Source of the DNA: Vannielia litorea
Lineage (GTDB): Bacteria > Pseudomonadota > Alphaproteobacteria > Rhodobacterales > Rhodobacteraceae
Length of the DNA stretch: 37,718 nucleotides
Reading direction: 5' to 3'
Assembly: GCF_018424695.1 (NCBI RefSeq)
Contig: NZ_QTNQ01000037.1
Location: 1-37,718 of the forward strand
Part shown: positions 30,276 through 37,718 of the stretch, in pieces
Numbering within the stretch: the stretch's first letter is position 1
Layout of the letters: each line of letters begins with the position of its first letter
Program-made: the position numbers and the translations under genes
Notes under the pieces: generated by a model
The model's database searches: none
Seen by the model: the letters and a program-made list of their open reading frames with translations, nothing else
Told to the model about the DNA's origin: nothing

Positions 30276-31188
30276 GGCAAATCCGCTCTCCTCCCTCGAC
30301 TGGTCCCGCGTGCAGGCCTTCCTTGCCGTGGTCGATACCGGCTCACTCTCGGGCGCGGCGCGTCAGCTTGGCACCAGTCAGCCCACGCTGGGGCGCCAGG
30401 TGAAAGCGCTGGAAGAGGCGCTGGCCACACGGCTCTTCAAGCGCGTGGCCAAGGGGCTGGCGCTGACAGAAGCGGGCGCGGCTCTGGTGGAGCCCGCCCG
30501 GGCGATGCAGGAGGCGGCGATGCGGATGCAGCTCACCGCCGCGGGCCGCGAGGAAGAGCTGGCAGGCACCGTGCGCATCACCGCACCCGTCGCCGTCACC
30601 CGATGGATGTTGCCCGACATTGTCGCGCGCCTGCGGCGCGAAGAACCGGAAATCCAGATAGAACTGGTGCCCAACGACGCCTCCGACAACCTGCTCTTTC
30701 GCGAGGCCGACATTGCGGTGCGCATGTATCAGCCCACCCAGCTCGATCTCGTGGCCAAGCGGCTCGGCGAGCTGCCGATGGGGCTGTATGCCGCCGAAAG
30801 CTACCTCGAAGGCCGTGAACTGCCCGAGAGCTTTGCCGATCTGATGCAGATGGATCTCGTCGGCAACGATCGAGAAGAGCGGATCATCCGCGGGCTCCGG
30901 CAATACGGCATCGCTGCCGACCGGCACAGCTTTGCAACCCGCGTCGACGACCAGTCGGTTTACTGGGCCTTGGTCTGCGCGGGCTGCGGCCTCGGTTTCG
31001 GCCCCTGCCTCGTGGGCGATCTCGAGCCGGGCGTGGTGGCCGTCCTGCGCGGCCCACCGGTGCCGCCCCTGCCGATGTGGCTTGCCGCGCACGAGGAGAT
31101 GCGCCGGGTGCCGCGCGTGGCCCGGGTGTGGGATGTGCTGACCGAGGCCCTGCCGCCGCTGCTTGACCCTGCGGGCGGTAGGGCGTAG
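30274..31188 (+). CDS. LysR-family transcriptional regulator
   Basis: This 304-residue protein has a typical LTTR winged HTH at residues 8-68 (VQAFLAVVDTGSLSGAARQLGTSQPTLGRQVKALEEALATRLFKR) and an effector domain (about 93-295) containing GTVRITAPVAVTRWMLPDIVARLRREEPEI and a GLGFGPCLVG segment. The group with a VTRW/MLP effector start commonly regulates an adjacent divergent gene, here the epimerase. The ATG at 30274 is the first possible start, because a TGA lies just before it in frame; its ribosome site is unusually distant. Confidence 0.92.
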   Translation: MANPLSSLDWSRVQAFLAVVDTGSLSGAARQLGTSQPTLGRQVKALEEALATRLFKRVAKGLALTEAGAALVEPARAMQEAAMRMQLTAAGREEELAGTVRITAPVAVTRWMLPDIVARLRREEPEIQIELVPNDASDNLLFREADIAVRMYQPTQLDLVAKRLGELPMGLYAAESYLEGRELPESFADLMQMDLVGNDREERIIRGLRQYGIAADRHSFATRVDDQSVYWALVCAGCGLGFGPCLVGDLEPGVVAVLRGPPVPPLPMWLAAHEEMRRVPRVARVWDVLTEALPPLLDPAGGRA

Positions 31189-31223
31189 GCCCTCGCGCGA
31201 CGTAACGCTGCGAGGAGACCGCG

Positions 31224-32330
31224 ATGAGCAACCCTTCCCTTCTGATCCTGCCCGGCGATGGCATCGGCCCCGAGGTGATGGCCGAGGTCCGCAAGGTGAT
31301 CGACTGGTACGGCGCCAAGCGCGACCTCAAGTTCGACGTGTCCGAAGATCTCGTGGGCGGCTGCGCCTATGACAAGCACGGCACCCCACTGACCGACGAG
31401 ACCATGGCCAAGGCGCAGGAGGTGGACGCGGTTCTGCTCGGTGCCGTGGGCGGCCCGAAATACGACAACCTCGATTTCAGCGTGAAGCCCGAGCGCGGGC
31501 TGCTGCGACTGCGCAAGGAGATGGACCTGTTCTCCAACCTGCGCCCGGCCCAGTGCTTCGACGCGCTGGCCGACTTTTCTTCGCTTAAGAAGGATGTGGT
31601 GGCGGGCCTCGACATCATGATCATCCGCGAGTTGACCTCCGGCGTCTACTTCGGTGAACCGCGCGGGATCATCAAGGAAGGCAACGAGCGCGTGGGCATC
31701 AACACCCAGCGCTACACCGAGAGCGAAATCGCCCGCGTGGCGCGCTCCGCCTTCGAGCTGGCCCGCAAGCGCGGCAACAAGGTCTGCTCGATGGAAAAGG
31801 CCAATGTGATGGAGAGCGGCATCCTCTGGCGCGACGTGGTGCAGGAGATCCATGACGCCGAGTATCCCGACGTGGAGCTGAGCCACATGTATGCCGACGC
31901 AGGCGCCATGCAGCTCACCCGCTGGCCCAAGCAGTTCGACGTGATCGTGACCGACAACCTCTTCGGCGATCTGCTCTCCGACCTTGCCGCCATGCTCACC
32001 GGCTCGCTCGGCATGCTGCCCTCCGCCTCGCTCGGCCTGCCGATGGCCAATGGCCGCCCCAAGGCGCTTTACGAGCCGGTCCACGGCTCTGCGCCCGACA
32101 TCGCGGGTCAGGGCAAGGCCAACCCGATCGCCTGCATTCTCAGCTTCGCCATGGCGCTGCGCTACTCCTTCGACGAGGGCGAAGAGGCGACGCGCCTCGA
32201 AGAGGCGGTGAACGCGGTGCTGGCCAAGGGCCTGCGCACCGCCGACCTGCTGGGCGAAGAGGGCGTGCAGCCGGTAAGCACCGCCGAGATGGGCGATGCC
32301 ATCGTGGCCGCGCTTGATGAGTCGCTCTGA
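31224..32330 (+). CDS. leuB: 3-isopropylmalate dehydrogenase
   Basis: This 368-residue enzyme catalyses NAD-dependent oxidative decarboxylation of 3-isopropylmalate in leucine synthesis. Canonical motifs are [11 protein letters not shown] (N-terminal), [23 protein letters not shown], and the metal-binding [27 protein letters not shown], then [20 protein letters not shown]. The start ATG has GAGGAG upstream. It stands 36 nt downstream of the LysR gene but has its own terminator; leuC and leuD lie 5.5 kb upstream with unrelated genes between. Confidence 0.97.
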   Translation: MSNPSLLILPGDGIGPEVMAEVRKVIDWYGAKRDLKFDVSEDLVGGCAYDKHGTPLTDETMAKAQEVDAVLLGAVGGPKYDNLDFSVKPERGLLRLRKEMDLFSNLRPAQCFDALADFSSLKKDVVAGLDIMIIRELTSGVYFGEPRGIIKEGNERVGINTQRYTESEIARVARSAFELARKRGNKVCSMEKANVMESGILWRDVVQEIHDAEYPDVELSHMYADAGAMQLTRWPKQFDVIVTDNLFGDLLSDLAAMLTGSLGMLPSASLGLPMANGRPKALYEPVHGSAPDIAGQGKANPIACILSFAMALRYSFDEGEEATRLEEAVNAVLAKGLRTADLLGEEGVQPVSTAEMGDAIVAALDESL

Positions 32331-32360
32331 CGCCCACGGCTGAGCCATCGAGATCAACAG

Positions 32361-32389
32361 GGGCGCAGCCTGCGGGCCGCGCCCTTTTT
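32361..32389 (+). terminator. intrinsic terminator of leuB
   Basis: GGGCGC-A-GCC pairs with GGC-C-GCGCCC around a TGCG loop and is followed by TTTTT. It starts 31 nt after the leuB stop. Confidence 0.85.
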
Positions 32390-32478
32390 CATGCGCGCCT
32401 CACCCCCCCGAACCGCAGGCAACTTGCGCGGCGCAGGGCCAGGGCGTAGGGAAAGGAAACACGCCAAGGAGGCCCCGA

Positions 32479-33210
32479 ATGCAGACCGCAACCGCCGATG
32501 CCCCTCTCGCCCACAACCGCCTGCCGGATGACCGCCTGATCGTGGCGCTCGATGTGCCCAACGCGGTGCAGGGCCTCGAACTGGCCGGGCGGCTGAACGA
32601 TGCGGTGAGCTTCTACAAGATCGGGCTGGGCATGCTCTGCGGCGGCGGCATGGCGCTGGCCAACGAGCTGAAACAGGAGCACGGCAAGCGCATCTTCCTC
32701 GACATGAAACTGTTCGACATTGGCGCCACCGTAGAAGCGGCGGTGCGCGGCATCGCCCAGTTCGAGCTCGATTTTCTCACCGTCCACGGTGACCCGCACG
32801 TGGTGCGCGCCGCGCAAGAGGGCAAGGGCGGCAGCGATCTGAAGATCCTCGGGGTTACCATCCTCACCTCGCTCGACCGGGCCGATCTCGACGCCGGGCT
32901 GATCCGTGAAGGCGACATCTCCGAGATCGTCACCGAACGCGCCGCGCGGGCCTTCGAGGCCGGGGCCGACGGGGTGATTGCCTCGCCCCATGAGGCCGGG
33001 GTGATCCGGGCGTTGCCGCAGGCCGAAGGCAAGCTCATCGTCACCCCCGGCGTGCGCCCCGCAGGCGCAGCCAAGGGCGACCAGAAGCGCATCGCCACCC
33101 CGGCCTTCGCGGTGGCGCAGGGGGCCGACCATATCGTGGTGGGCCGCCCGGTCTGGCAGGCGGACGACCCCGACGGGGCCGCCCGTGCCATCATCTCCGA
33201 GCTGCCCTGA
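32479..33210 (+). CDS. pyrF: orotidine 5'-phosphate decarboxylase
   Basis: This 243-residue enzyme of pyrimidine synthesis decarboxylates OMP to UMP. Motifs are LIVALDVPNA, FYKIGLGML, the catalytic KLFDIGATVEAAVRG with the charged lysine/aspartate network (LDMKLFDIG), VTPGVRPAG and DHIVVGRPVW. The ATG follows AAGGAGG. It is a single gene between the leuB terminator and the repeat at 33217. Confidence 0.96.
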   Translation: MQTATADAPLAHNRLPDDRLIVALDVPNAVQGLELAGRLNDAVSFYKIGLGMLCGGGMALANELKQEHGKRIFLDMKLFDIGATVEAAVRGIAQFELDFLTVHGDPHVVRAAQEGKGGSDLKILGVTILTSLDRADLDAGLIREGDISEIVTERAARAFEAGADGVIASPHEAGVIRALPQAEGKLIVTPGVRPAGAAKGDQKRIATPAFAVAQGADHIVVGRPVWQADDPDGAARAIISELP

Positions 33211-33216
33211 GCCGGC

Positions 33217-33250
33217 GCGAAGACGCCTCGAAGGGCGGATGAGCGCGCCC
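33217..33250 (+). repeat. 28-nt interspersed repeat, copy 2 (3' of pyrF), with hairpins
   Basis: Bases 33217-33244 are identical to the minus-strand sequence at 17351-17378. GGGCG (33233-33237) pairs with CGCCC (33246-33250), the 3' arm lying just outside the identical block. Copy 1 keeps the same pairing with a different flank, so the second stem appears conserved while the surrounding sequence is not. It starts 6 nt after the pyrF stop and may be its terminator. Confidence 0.7.
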
Positions 33251-33252
33251 GC

Positions 33253-33879
33253 TTAATAGGCGATGGTGAACACCTCGCCCCGGTGCTTCGGCGCTTCAAG
33301 CTCATCCACCAGCGCCATCGCGTAGTCCTCGGCGCTGATCCGGCTCTCGCCATCGACATCGCTCAGCAGCACATCGCCGCCGATGCGATACTTTCCGGTG
33401 CGCGCGCCCGGCTCGATCAGCGCGGCGGGGGCAAAGAACGTCCAGTCCACGCCGCTCTCCGGCAGGCTCTCCTTGAAGGCTTTCATGCCGGTCGCCTCGG
33501 GCAGAATCTCGGGCGGCAGGTTGGGCAACAGGGGCGAGCCATCGGGCAGGTTCAGCGTGCCGGCACCGCCCACGACCAGCAGCGGCTTGCCTGCGGCTTT
33601 GGCGCCCTCCATTGCGCCGGCGCCGATGGCGGCCATTTCGCTCACCGCATCGCCGGTGCTGCGCGGGCTGACGGTGGTCACGATCACGTCCACGCCCTCT
33701 GCCGCCTGCGCCACGGCCGCGCCATCGGTCACGTCGAGGGCAACGGCTTCGGCGCCTTCGGGCAGGGCGATCTTGTTTGGGTTCCGGCTGGCCGCGTGCA
33801 CCGCGTGCCCGCGCGCCGCCGCTTCTGCCAGGATGCGGCTGCCGATCATGCCGCTTGCGCCGATCAAAAGAATCTTCAT
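33253..33879 (-). CDS. NAD(P)-binding atypical SDR-type oxidoreductase
   Basis: This 208-residue Rossmann protein has the nucleotide motif GASGMIGSRILAEAAARGH near the N-terminus, then LDVTDGAAVAQAAEGVDVIVTTVSP, LLVVGGAGTLNLPDGS and DWTFFAPAALIEPGARTGKYR, the pattern of small NAD(P)H-binding (YwnB-like) proteins. Function unknown; a quinone or stress reductase role is common in relatives. The ATG at 33877-33879 has GGAG 8 nt upstream; a GTG three codons earlier is the alternative. It diverges from the HxlR regulator, which very probably controls it. Confidence 0.88.
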   Translation of the reverse strand: MKILLIGASGMIGSRILAEAAARGHAVHAASRNPNKIALPEGAEAVALDVTDGAAVAQAAEGVDVIVTTVSPRSTGDAVSEMAAIGAGAMEGAKAAGKPLLVVGGAGTLNLPDGSPLLPNLPPEILPEATGMKAFKESLPESGVDWTFFAPAALIEPGARTGKYRIGGDVLLSDVDGESRISAEDYAMALVDELEAPKHRGEVFTIAY

Positions 33880-33895
33880 CTGCTTCACTCCAAAA

Positions 33896-33928
33896 TAGGT
33901 TACTGATAAGAACCTACTTACGTATAGG
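33896..33928. promoter_or_regulatory. HxlR operator candidate (proximal to the oxidoreductase)
   Basis: TAGGTT-N9-AACCTA (33896-33916) is a perfect 6-bp inverted repeat, overlapped by CCTA-N8-TAGG (33913-33928). It contains GGTTAC, which recurs at 33964. Its place between divergent oxidoreductase and hxlR genes fits a regulator site. Confidence 0.5.
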
Positions 33929-33932
33929 AACC

Positions 33933-33957
33933 GAATGCCGGGAGAGGCATTCTCCCG
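33933..33957 (+). promoter_or_regulatory. two mutually exclusive hairpins in the hxlR leader
   Basis: GAATGCC (33933-33939) pairs with GGCATTC (33946-33952), while CGGGAGA (33939-33945) pairs with TCTCCCG (33951-33957). Each is a perfect 7-bp stem, and each uses bases needed by the other. If transcription starts upstream, the leader could switch between two structures; otherwise it may simply be DNA operator symmetry. Confidence 0.4.
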
Positions 33958-33963
33958 TCACAT

Positions 33964-33981
33964 GGTTACCCCCGTGTAACC
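33964..33981. promoter_or_regulatory. second operator candidate, GGTTAC inverted repeat
   Basis: GGTTAC-N6-GTAACC (33964-33981) is perfect and shares GGTTAC with the site at 33896. It lies 18 nt upstream of the hxlR ATG and covers part of the leader, consistent with autoregulation. Confidence 0.45.
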
Positions 33982-33999
33982 CACCCAGGAGCCGCCGAG

Positions 34000-34371
34000 A
34001 TGAACATGCAAACCCGCCGCCGCATTTCCTACGCCTGCCCCATGCGCGACGTGCTCGACCGCATCGGCGATGCCTGGTCGCTTCTGGTGATGCTGGAGTT
34101 GATGAAGGGCCCCTGTCGCTTCAACGCGCTGGCCCGCGTGGTTGACGGCGTGTCGCGGCGGATGCTCACCGTCACCCTGCGCAACCTCGAGCGCGACGGG
34201 CTGGTGAGCCGCGAGGTGCTGCCCTGCTCCCCGCCCTCGGTCGAATACGCGCTGACGCCACTTGGCGGCTCGCTGCAATCGGCGCTTGAAGGGCTGCGCG
34301 ACTGGGCCGTTGCGCACCAGCCCGAGATCAACGCCCACCGGCGCAGCTACGATGCGCGCGAACTGGCCTGA
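34000..34371 (+). CDS. HxlR-family winged-helix regulator
   Basis: This 123-residue protein has the HxlR pattern: CPMRDVLDRIGDAWSLLVMLELMKGPCRFNALARVVDGVSRRMLTVTLRNLERDGLVSREVLPCSPPSVEYALTPLG split over the HTH and wing, with the conserved N-terminal Cys (C14) that senses electrophiles or oxidants in several relatives. The ATG follows AGGAG. It diverges from the NAD(P)-binding oxidoreductase across 120 nt with several inverted repeats. A redox or reactive-electrophile response is plausible from family precedent. Confidence 0.92.
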   Translation: MNMQTRRRISYACPMRDVLDRIGDAWSLLVMLELMKGPCRFNALARVVDGVSRRMLTVTLRNLERDGLVSREVLPCSPPSVEYALTPLGGSLQSALEGLRDWAVAHQPEINAHRRSYDARELA

Positions 34372-34378
34372 GATGCAA

Positions 34379-34402
34379 AGGGGCCACCCGAAGGCGGCCC
34401 CT
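34379..34402. terminator. hairpin between the convergent hxlR and nfeD genes
   Basis: AGGGGCC pairs with GGCCCCT across a 10-nt loop, flanked by short A/T tracts on both sides. It lies 7 nt after the hxlR stop and 24 nt from the nfeD stop, so it may terminate both transcripts. Confidence 0.7.
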
Positions 34403-34425
34403 GAATTTCTCGATCCGGTGAGCCG

Positions 34426-34713
34426 TCAGCCCTCGTTGATGTCCTCGTCGAAGGTCTGAACCTGCCGGCCCTTGCCGCCAAAGGTCTTGTAGCAAATGAC
34501 CCAGGCCACAACCGAGATCACCGCGAAGACCAGCAACACCCAGGCGAGGCTCCCGCCGAAGGTGAGGCCGAGCGCCAGCAGAATGCCCACCAGCGCCGCG
34601 CCCACGGCGAAACCCACGAAGATGAAGCCCGGCGCGAAGAGTTCGAGAATGGCCAGCACGATGGCCAGCGCGAGCCAGGCCCACCAGGTGGTGAAAAGCT
34701 CGGGCATCGTCAT
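34426..34713 (-). CDS. NfeD-like membrane protein (short form)
   Basis: This 95-residue protein has two or three hydrophobic helices (about 8-28, 30-50 and 55-75) and the NfeD core LAIVLAILELFAPGFIFVGFAVGAALVG, ending in a short acidic tail. Short NfeD proteins partner SPFH/stomatin proteins in membrane microdomains. The start overlaps the stop of the upstream SPFH gene by 4 nt (ATGA, 34710-34713), so the two are coupled. Confidence 0.88.
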   Translation of the reverse strand: MTMPELFTTWWAWLALAIVLAILELFAPGFIFVGFAVGAALVGILLALGLTFGGSLAWVLLVFAVISVVAWVICYKTFGGKGRQVQTFDEDINEG

Positions 34714-35606
34714 CTCGCAACTCCTTTCAGCATCTTGAAGGCATTGCCGAAGGCTTCCAGCGCGTCGGCGGGCACGATAATCGTCTGCTTGCCCTCACCC
34801 GCGCCAAGCGCGTTCAGGCTTTCCACCTGCTTGAGGGCAATCTGGTATTGCGCGGCCTCGATCCCGTTGTCCTGGATCGCGGCGGCCACCACGCCGGTTG
34901 CATAGGCCTCGGCGTCGGCCTGAACGCGGCGGGCCTTGGCGGTCTGCTCTGCGGCGTAAAGGTCTGCGTCGGCAGCAAGCTCCACCGCGCGGCGGCGGCC
35001 CTCGGCCTCCGTCACCTGCGCCCGGCGGGCGCGTTCGGCGTTGAGCTGCTGGAGCATCGCCGCCCGGGTGGCCTCGTCGAGGTTCACGTCGAGGATCTCG
35101 GCCCGTGTTACCTCGATGCCCCAGTCATCCACAGCGCTCTCCACCAGAGACTTGATCGACGAAATCAGCGCCGTCCGGTTGCTCTGCACCTCGTCCAGCT
35201 CCATCTTACCGATCTCCGAGCGAACGATACCGGCCACCGTTGTGGCAATGGCGCCGTCCACGTCGCGGATCCGATACACGGTCTTTTCCGGCTGGAGGAT
35301 GCGGTAGAAAACGCTCGTTTCCACCTGCACCAGCACGTTGTCGGCGGTGATCGCATCCTGGCTGGAGTTCGGAAGCTGCCGCTCGAGGATGCTCACCTTG
35401 TGGCGCACCCGGTCGATGAACGGCACGATCAGGTTGATCCCCGGTCCGAGCACGCTTTTCAGCCGCCCGAACCGCTCCACCACGTATTTCTCCGACTGCG
35501 GCACGATCCGCACCCCGAGAAAGATCGAAATGATAACAAAGAGCGCCAGCAGGACGACCACGATCGTGCCGCCGCCAACACCCGGTAGGAAATCCATGAG
35601 GTTCAT
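34710..35606 (-). CDS. SPFH/band-7 (stomatin-like, QmcA-type) membrane protein
   Basis: This 298-residue protein has an N-terminal membrane anchor (about 12-32, GTIVVVLLALFVIISIFLGV). The band-7 domain (about 33-190) contains VPQSEKYVVERFGRLKSVLGPGINLIVPFIDRV and VQVETSVFYRI, and a coiled coil follows (about 170-245, Glu/Ala/Arg-rich). Such proteins form membrane scaffolds and often assist FtsH-type proteolysis or envelope homeostasis. The ATG at 35606 has AGGA 9 nt upstream. With the coupled nfeD gene it forms the usual two-gene SPFH/NfeD unit. Confidence 0.93.
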   Translation of the reverse strand: MNLMDFLPGVGGGTIVVVLLALFVIISIFLGVRIVPQSEKYVVERFGRLKSVLGPGINLIVPFIDRVRHKVSILERQLPNSSQDAITADNVLVQVETSVFYRILQPEKTVYRIRDVDGAIATTVAGIVRSEIGKMELDEVQSNRTALISSIKSLVESAVDDWGIEVTRAEILDVNLDEATRAAMLQQLNAERARRAQVTEAEGRRRAVELAADADLYAAEQTAKARRVQADAEAYATGVVAAAIQDNGIEAAQYQIALKQVESLNALGAGEGKQTIIVPADALEAFGNAFKMLKGVAR

Positions 35607-35820
35607 GTCTAAATCCTGTAACTAACTGCCCCTGCCACATCACATATGGGGACGGCTCACGCCGTTTTGAAGAGTTTTCCGAATCACCCGGCCCCACGAT
35701 AGGCGACCGTGGCGGGTTGGACACGGGCCGCCACGGCGCTAACATACGCCTGCCAGCAAGCCGCCATACTCCGCGCCAGCCCTCCCGAAAACCTGACAGA
35801 ATTGCCCCGGAGGTGCGCCC

Positions 35821-36321
35821 ATGCCCGCTGATTTGTCCCCCCTTGCCACGGCGATTGCCGAAATGCCGATGGCCCCGCTTGAAGAGATCGCCCGAAAGGC
35901 CGGAACCTCCGTAGCGGATGTCTTGCAGAGCTTGCCGAAGGGCACGGCGACCTGCATTTCCGGCAGCCATTTCATCGAGGTGATGCAGGCAATGCGCAGC
36001 TGGGGCGAGGTCACCTTCATCGTCAACACCGGCAACGTCGTGCTCGAAGTGAAGGCCCCCATTCCCGATGGCACCGAGGGCCGGGGCTATTACAACCTCT
36101 CGGGCAAGCCGCTGCATGGCCATCTCAAGCTGGACGCCTGCGAAACCATCGCCTTCGTCTCCCGCGAGATGATGGGGCGGCTGGGGCATTCGGTGCAATT
36201 CTATGCTTTCGACGGCAGCTGCATGTTCAAGATCTACCTCGGCCGCGACAATGCGGGCGCCTTTCTGCCCGGGCAGGAACAGGCCTTCGCCGCGCTGCGC
36301 GACCAGATGGCAGCAACCTGA
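35821..36321 (+). CDS. HutX/HuvX-type haem utilisation carrier protein
   Basis: This 166-residue cytosolic protein has the family features LPKGTATCISGSHFIEVMQAMRSWGEV and the C-terminal GYYNLSGKPLHGHLKLDACETIAFVSR, followed by MFKIYLGRD. HutX relatives bind haem and pass it to haem-degrading enzymes. The ATG follows GGAGG. No haem transporter or oxygenase is next to it, so its partners are elsewhere in the genome. dinB follows on the same strand after 59 nt. Confidence 0.85.
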   Translation: MPADLSPLATAIAEMPMAPLEEIARKAGTSVADVLQSLPKGTATCISGSHFIEVMQAMRSWGEVTFIVNTGNVVLEVKAPIPDGTEGRGYYNLSGKPLHGHLKLDACETIAFVSREMMGRLGHSVQFYAFDGSCMFKIYLGRDNAGAFLPGQEQAFAALRDQMAAT

Positions 36322-36380
36322 GCTGATGGCTCTTGGGCGGCGCGGCGGGCCGGGCTAGATTGCGCCCTGAAAGGTGCCCC

Positions 36381-37634
36381 ATGCCCGCCCTCTGCCGCGA
36401 TTGCCTCACCACGTTCGAAACCGGCGCCCGCTGCCCCGCCTGTCGGTCGCCGCGCGTTCTGGCGCACCCCGAGCTCTTCTCGCTTTCCATCGCCCATATG
36501 GATTGCGACGCCTTCTATGCCTCGGTCGAAAAGCGCGACAATCCGGAGCTGGCCGCCAAGCCCGTCATCATCGGCGGCGGGCGGCGGGGCGTGGTGTCCA
36601 CCGCCTGCTACATCGCCCGGATCAAAGGCGTGCGCTCGGCCATGCCGATGTTCCAGGCGCTCAAGCTCTGCCCCGAGGCGGTGGTGGTGAAGCCGCGCAT
36701 GGAGGTCTACGTCGAGGTGTCGCGCCAGATCCGCGCGCTGATGGAAGAGCTCACGCCCTCCATCGAACCGCTCTCGCTCGACGAGGCCTTCATGGATCTC
36801 ACCGGCACCGCCCGGCTGCACGGCCACCCGCCCGCCGTCATGCTGGCGAAGCTCGTGAAACGGATGAAATCCGAGCTGGGCGTCACCGGCTCCATTGGCC
36901 TCAGCCACAACAAGTTCCTCGCCAAGATCGCGTCGGATCTCGACAAGCCGCAGGGCTTCTCGGTGATCGGTGCGGCCGAAACCGAGGATTTCCTGCGCGA
37001 CAAGCCGGTGCGGATGATCTGGGGCGTCGGTCAGGCCTTCCAGGCCTCGCTGGAAAGTGCCGGCATCCGCACCTTCGCCGACCTGCGACGGTGGGAGCAA
37101 AAGGAGCTGGCCGCCCGCTTCGGCTCTTCCGGCGCGCGGCTATGGCACCTCGCCCGCGGGCAGGACAAGCGCAGGGTGAGCCGCGACTCGGGGCTGAAGT
37201 CGATCAGCAACGAGACGACCTTCTTCGAGGACACGGCCAGCGCCGACATTCTCGACGGCCATATCTGGCGCCTGTCCGAGAAGGTCTCGGCCCGCGCCAA
37301 GGCCAAGGAGCTTTCGGGCCGCACCGTGACGCTCAAGCTCAAGACGGCCAAGTTCAAGCTGCTCACCCGGCGCACCACCCTGCGCGAGCCCACCCAGATC
37401 GCCGACCGGATATATCGCACCGCGCGCGACCTTTTCGACCATGCCGGGCATGACGGCCCCTTCCGCCTGATCGGCGTTGGCCTGTCCGATCTGGCGCCGG
37501 AGGCCGCAGCCGACCTCTCGGGCGACCTGCTGGACCCGGACGCAGGCAAACGCGCCGAGGCCGAGCGCGCGACGGATACCATCCGCGCCCGCTTCGGCAA
37601 GGACGCCATCCTGAAGGGCAGGGCGCTCAGGTAG
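36381..37634 (+). CDS. dinB: DNA polymerase IV (Y family) with N-terminal zinc ribbon
   Basis: This 417-residue translesion polymerase has an N-terminal ribbon with Cys5, Cys8, Cys18 and Cys21 (CRDC...CPAC), a feature of many alphaproteobacterial DinB proteins that is absent in E. coli. The catalytic palm follows: D41 in HMDCDAFYASVE and D134/E135 in SLDEAFMDLTG; then GSIGLSHNKFLAKIASDLDKP, the thumb with IWGVGQAFQ, and the little finger (SNETTFFED to the end). No beta-clamp motif is obvious at the extreme C-terminus. The ATG at 36381 follows AAAGGTG; a longer frame adds nothing conserved. Confidence 0.94.
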   Translation: MPALCRDCLTTFETGARCPACRSPRVLAHPELFSLSIAHMDCDAFYASVEKRDNPELAAKPVIIGGGRRGVVSTACYIARIKGVRSAMPMFQALKLCPEAVVVKPRMEVYVEVSRQIRALMEELTPSIEPLSLDEAFMDLTGTARLHGHPPAVMLAKLVKRMKSELGVTGSIGLSHNKFLAKIASDLDKPQGFSVIGAAETEDFLRDKPVRMIWGVGQAFQASLESAGIRTFADLRRWEQKELAARFGSSGARLWHLARGQDKRRVSRDSGLKSISNETTFFEDTASADILDGHIWRLSEKVSARAKAKELSGRTVTLKLKTAKFKLLTRRTTLREPTQIADRIYRTARDLFDHAGHDGPFRLIGVGLSDLAPEAAADLSGDLLDPDAGKRAEAERATDTIRARFGKDAILKGRALR

Positions 37635-37643
37635 GCGGCGTAG

Positions 37644-37662
37644 GGTGGGCAATTTGCCCGCC
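37644..37662 (+). terminator. REP-like hairpin after dinB
   Basis: GGTGGGCA (37644-37651) pairs with TGCCCGCC (37655-37662), an 8-bp stem with one G-T pair and a 3-nt loop, 9 nt after the dinB stop. It has no U-run. The motif GTAGGGTGGGCA followed by its complement resembles widespread repetitive hairpins, so it may be a repeat element as well as a terminator. Confidence 0.45.
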
Positions 37663-37718
37663 ACCGGCCCCGCATGACCGCATCCAGGGTGGACTCACGC
37701 CACCCCACCCCGCAACAT

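Noticed and set aside
1..37718. CRISPR arrays, insertion sequences, rRNA genes
   Set aside because: No regularly spaced repeats, no transposase frames and no rRNA-like sequence were seen.

Overview
The window is GC-rich bacterial chromosome. Gene content and protein style (leuC-leuD and leuB on separate nearby loci, dinB with an N-terminal zinc ribbon, a HutX-type haem carrier, a YfhM/PbpC pair, an SPFH/NfeD pair) point to an alphaproteobacterium of the Rhodobacteraceae, probably the Roseobacter group. That placement is inference from family resemblance; no search was run.

Left end (1-3260): the int-proximal end of an integrated element, inserted at the 3' end of a tRNA-Pro(CGG) gene (3261-3337, minus). 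It carries a tyrosine integrase, an overlapping excisionase-like HTH gene behind a good sigma70-type promoter, a hypothetical element gene, and a decayed DUF927 (primase/helicase-like) gene. The DUF927 gene has an in-frame TGA and is joined at its 5' side to the first ~33 codons of a serine recombinase. The other end of the element lies outside the window.

3398-14179: a DMT permease and a NIPSNAP/ABM monooxygenase pair diverge from an ArsR-type regulator. Next comes a three-gene envelope operon on the minus strand: a very large alpha-2-macroglobulin with an intact thioester motif, a cytosolic Glycolipid_bind protein, and penicillin-binding protein 1C.

14180-22641: hybrid histidine kinase, peroxide-stress protein YaaA, RecQ helicase, YggT, a 4HBT thioesterase, an MscS channel and a lipoprotein. 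A 28-nt repeat sits behind recQ and recurs exactly behind pyrF (33217). A 19-bp perfect inverted repeat fills the gap between the convergent thioesterase and mscS genes.

22669-31188: a DUF2975/Xre two-gene module with a palindromic operator, leuC-leuD with a clear terminator, and a TsoY-like membrane protein whose promoter region holds nested inverted repeats matching the persulfide-repressor (SqrR/BigR) box. These are followed by a conserved membrane protein translationally coupled to an exonuclease/phosphatase-family protein that has no ATG/GTG/TTG start, an epimerase, and a divergent LysR regulator.

31224-37718: leuB, pyrF, an NAD(P)-binding oxidoreductase divergent from an HxlR regulator (with repeated operator motifs and two mutually exclusive hairpins between them), the SPFH/NfeD membrane pair, a HutX-like haem carrier, and dinB. 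Most of the window is ordinary housekeeping DNA. The least explained signals are the interspersed 3' repeat, the 19-bp inverted repeat, the SqrR-like operator, the CTG-started gene and the Glycolipid_bind gene inside the macroglobulin-PBP1C operon.
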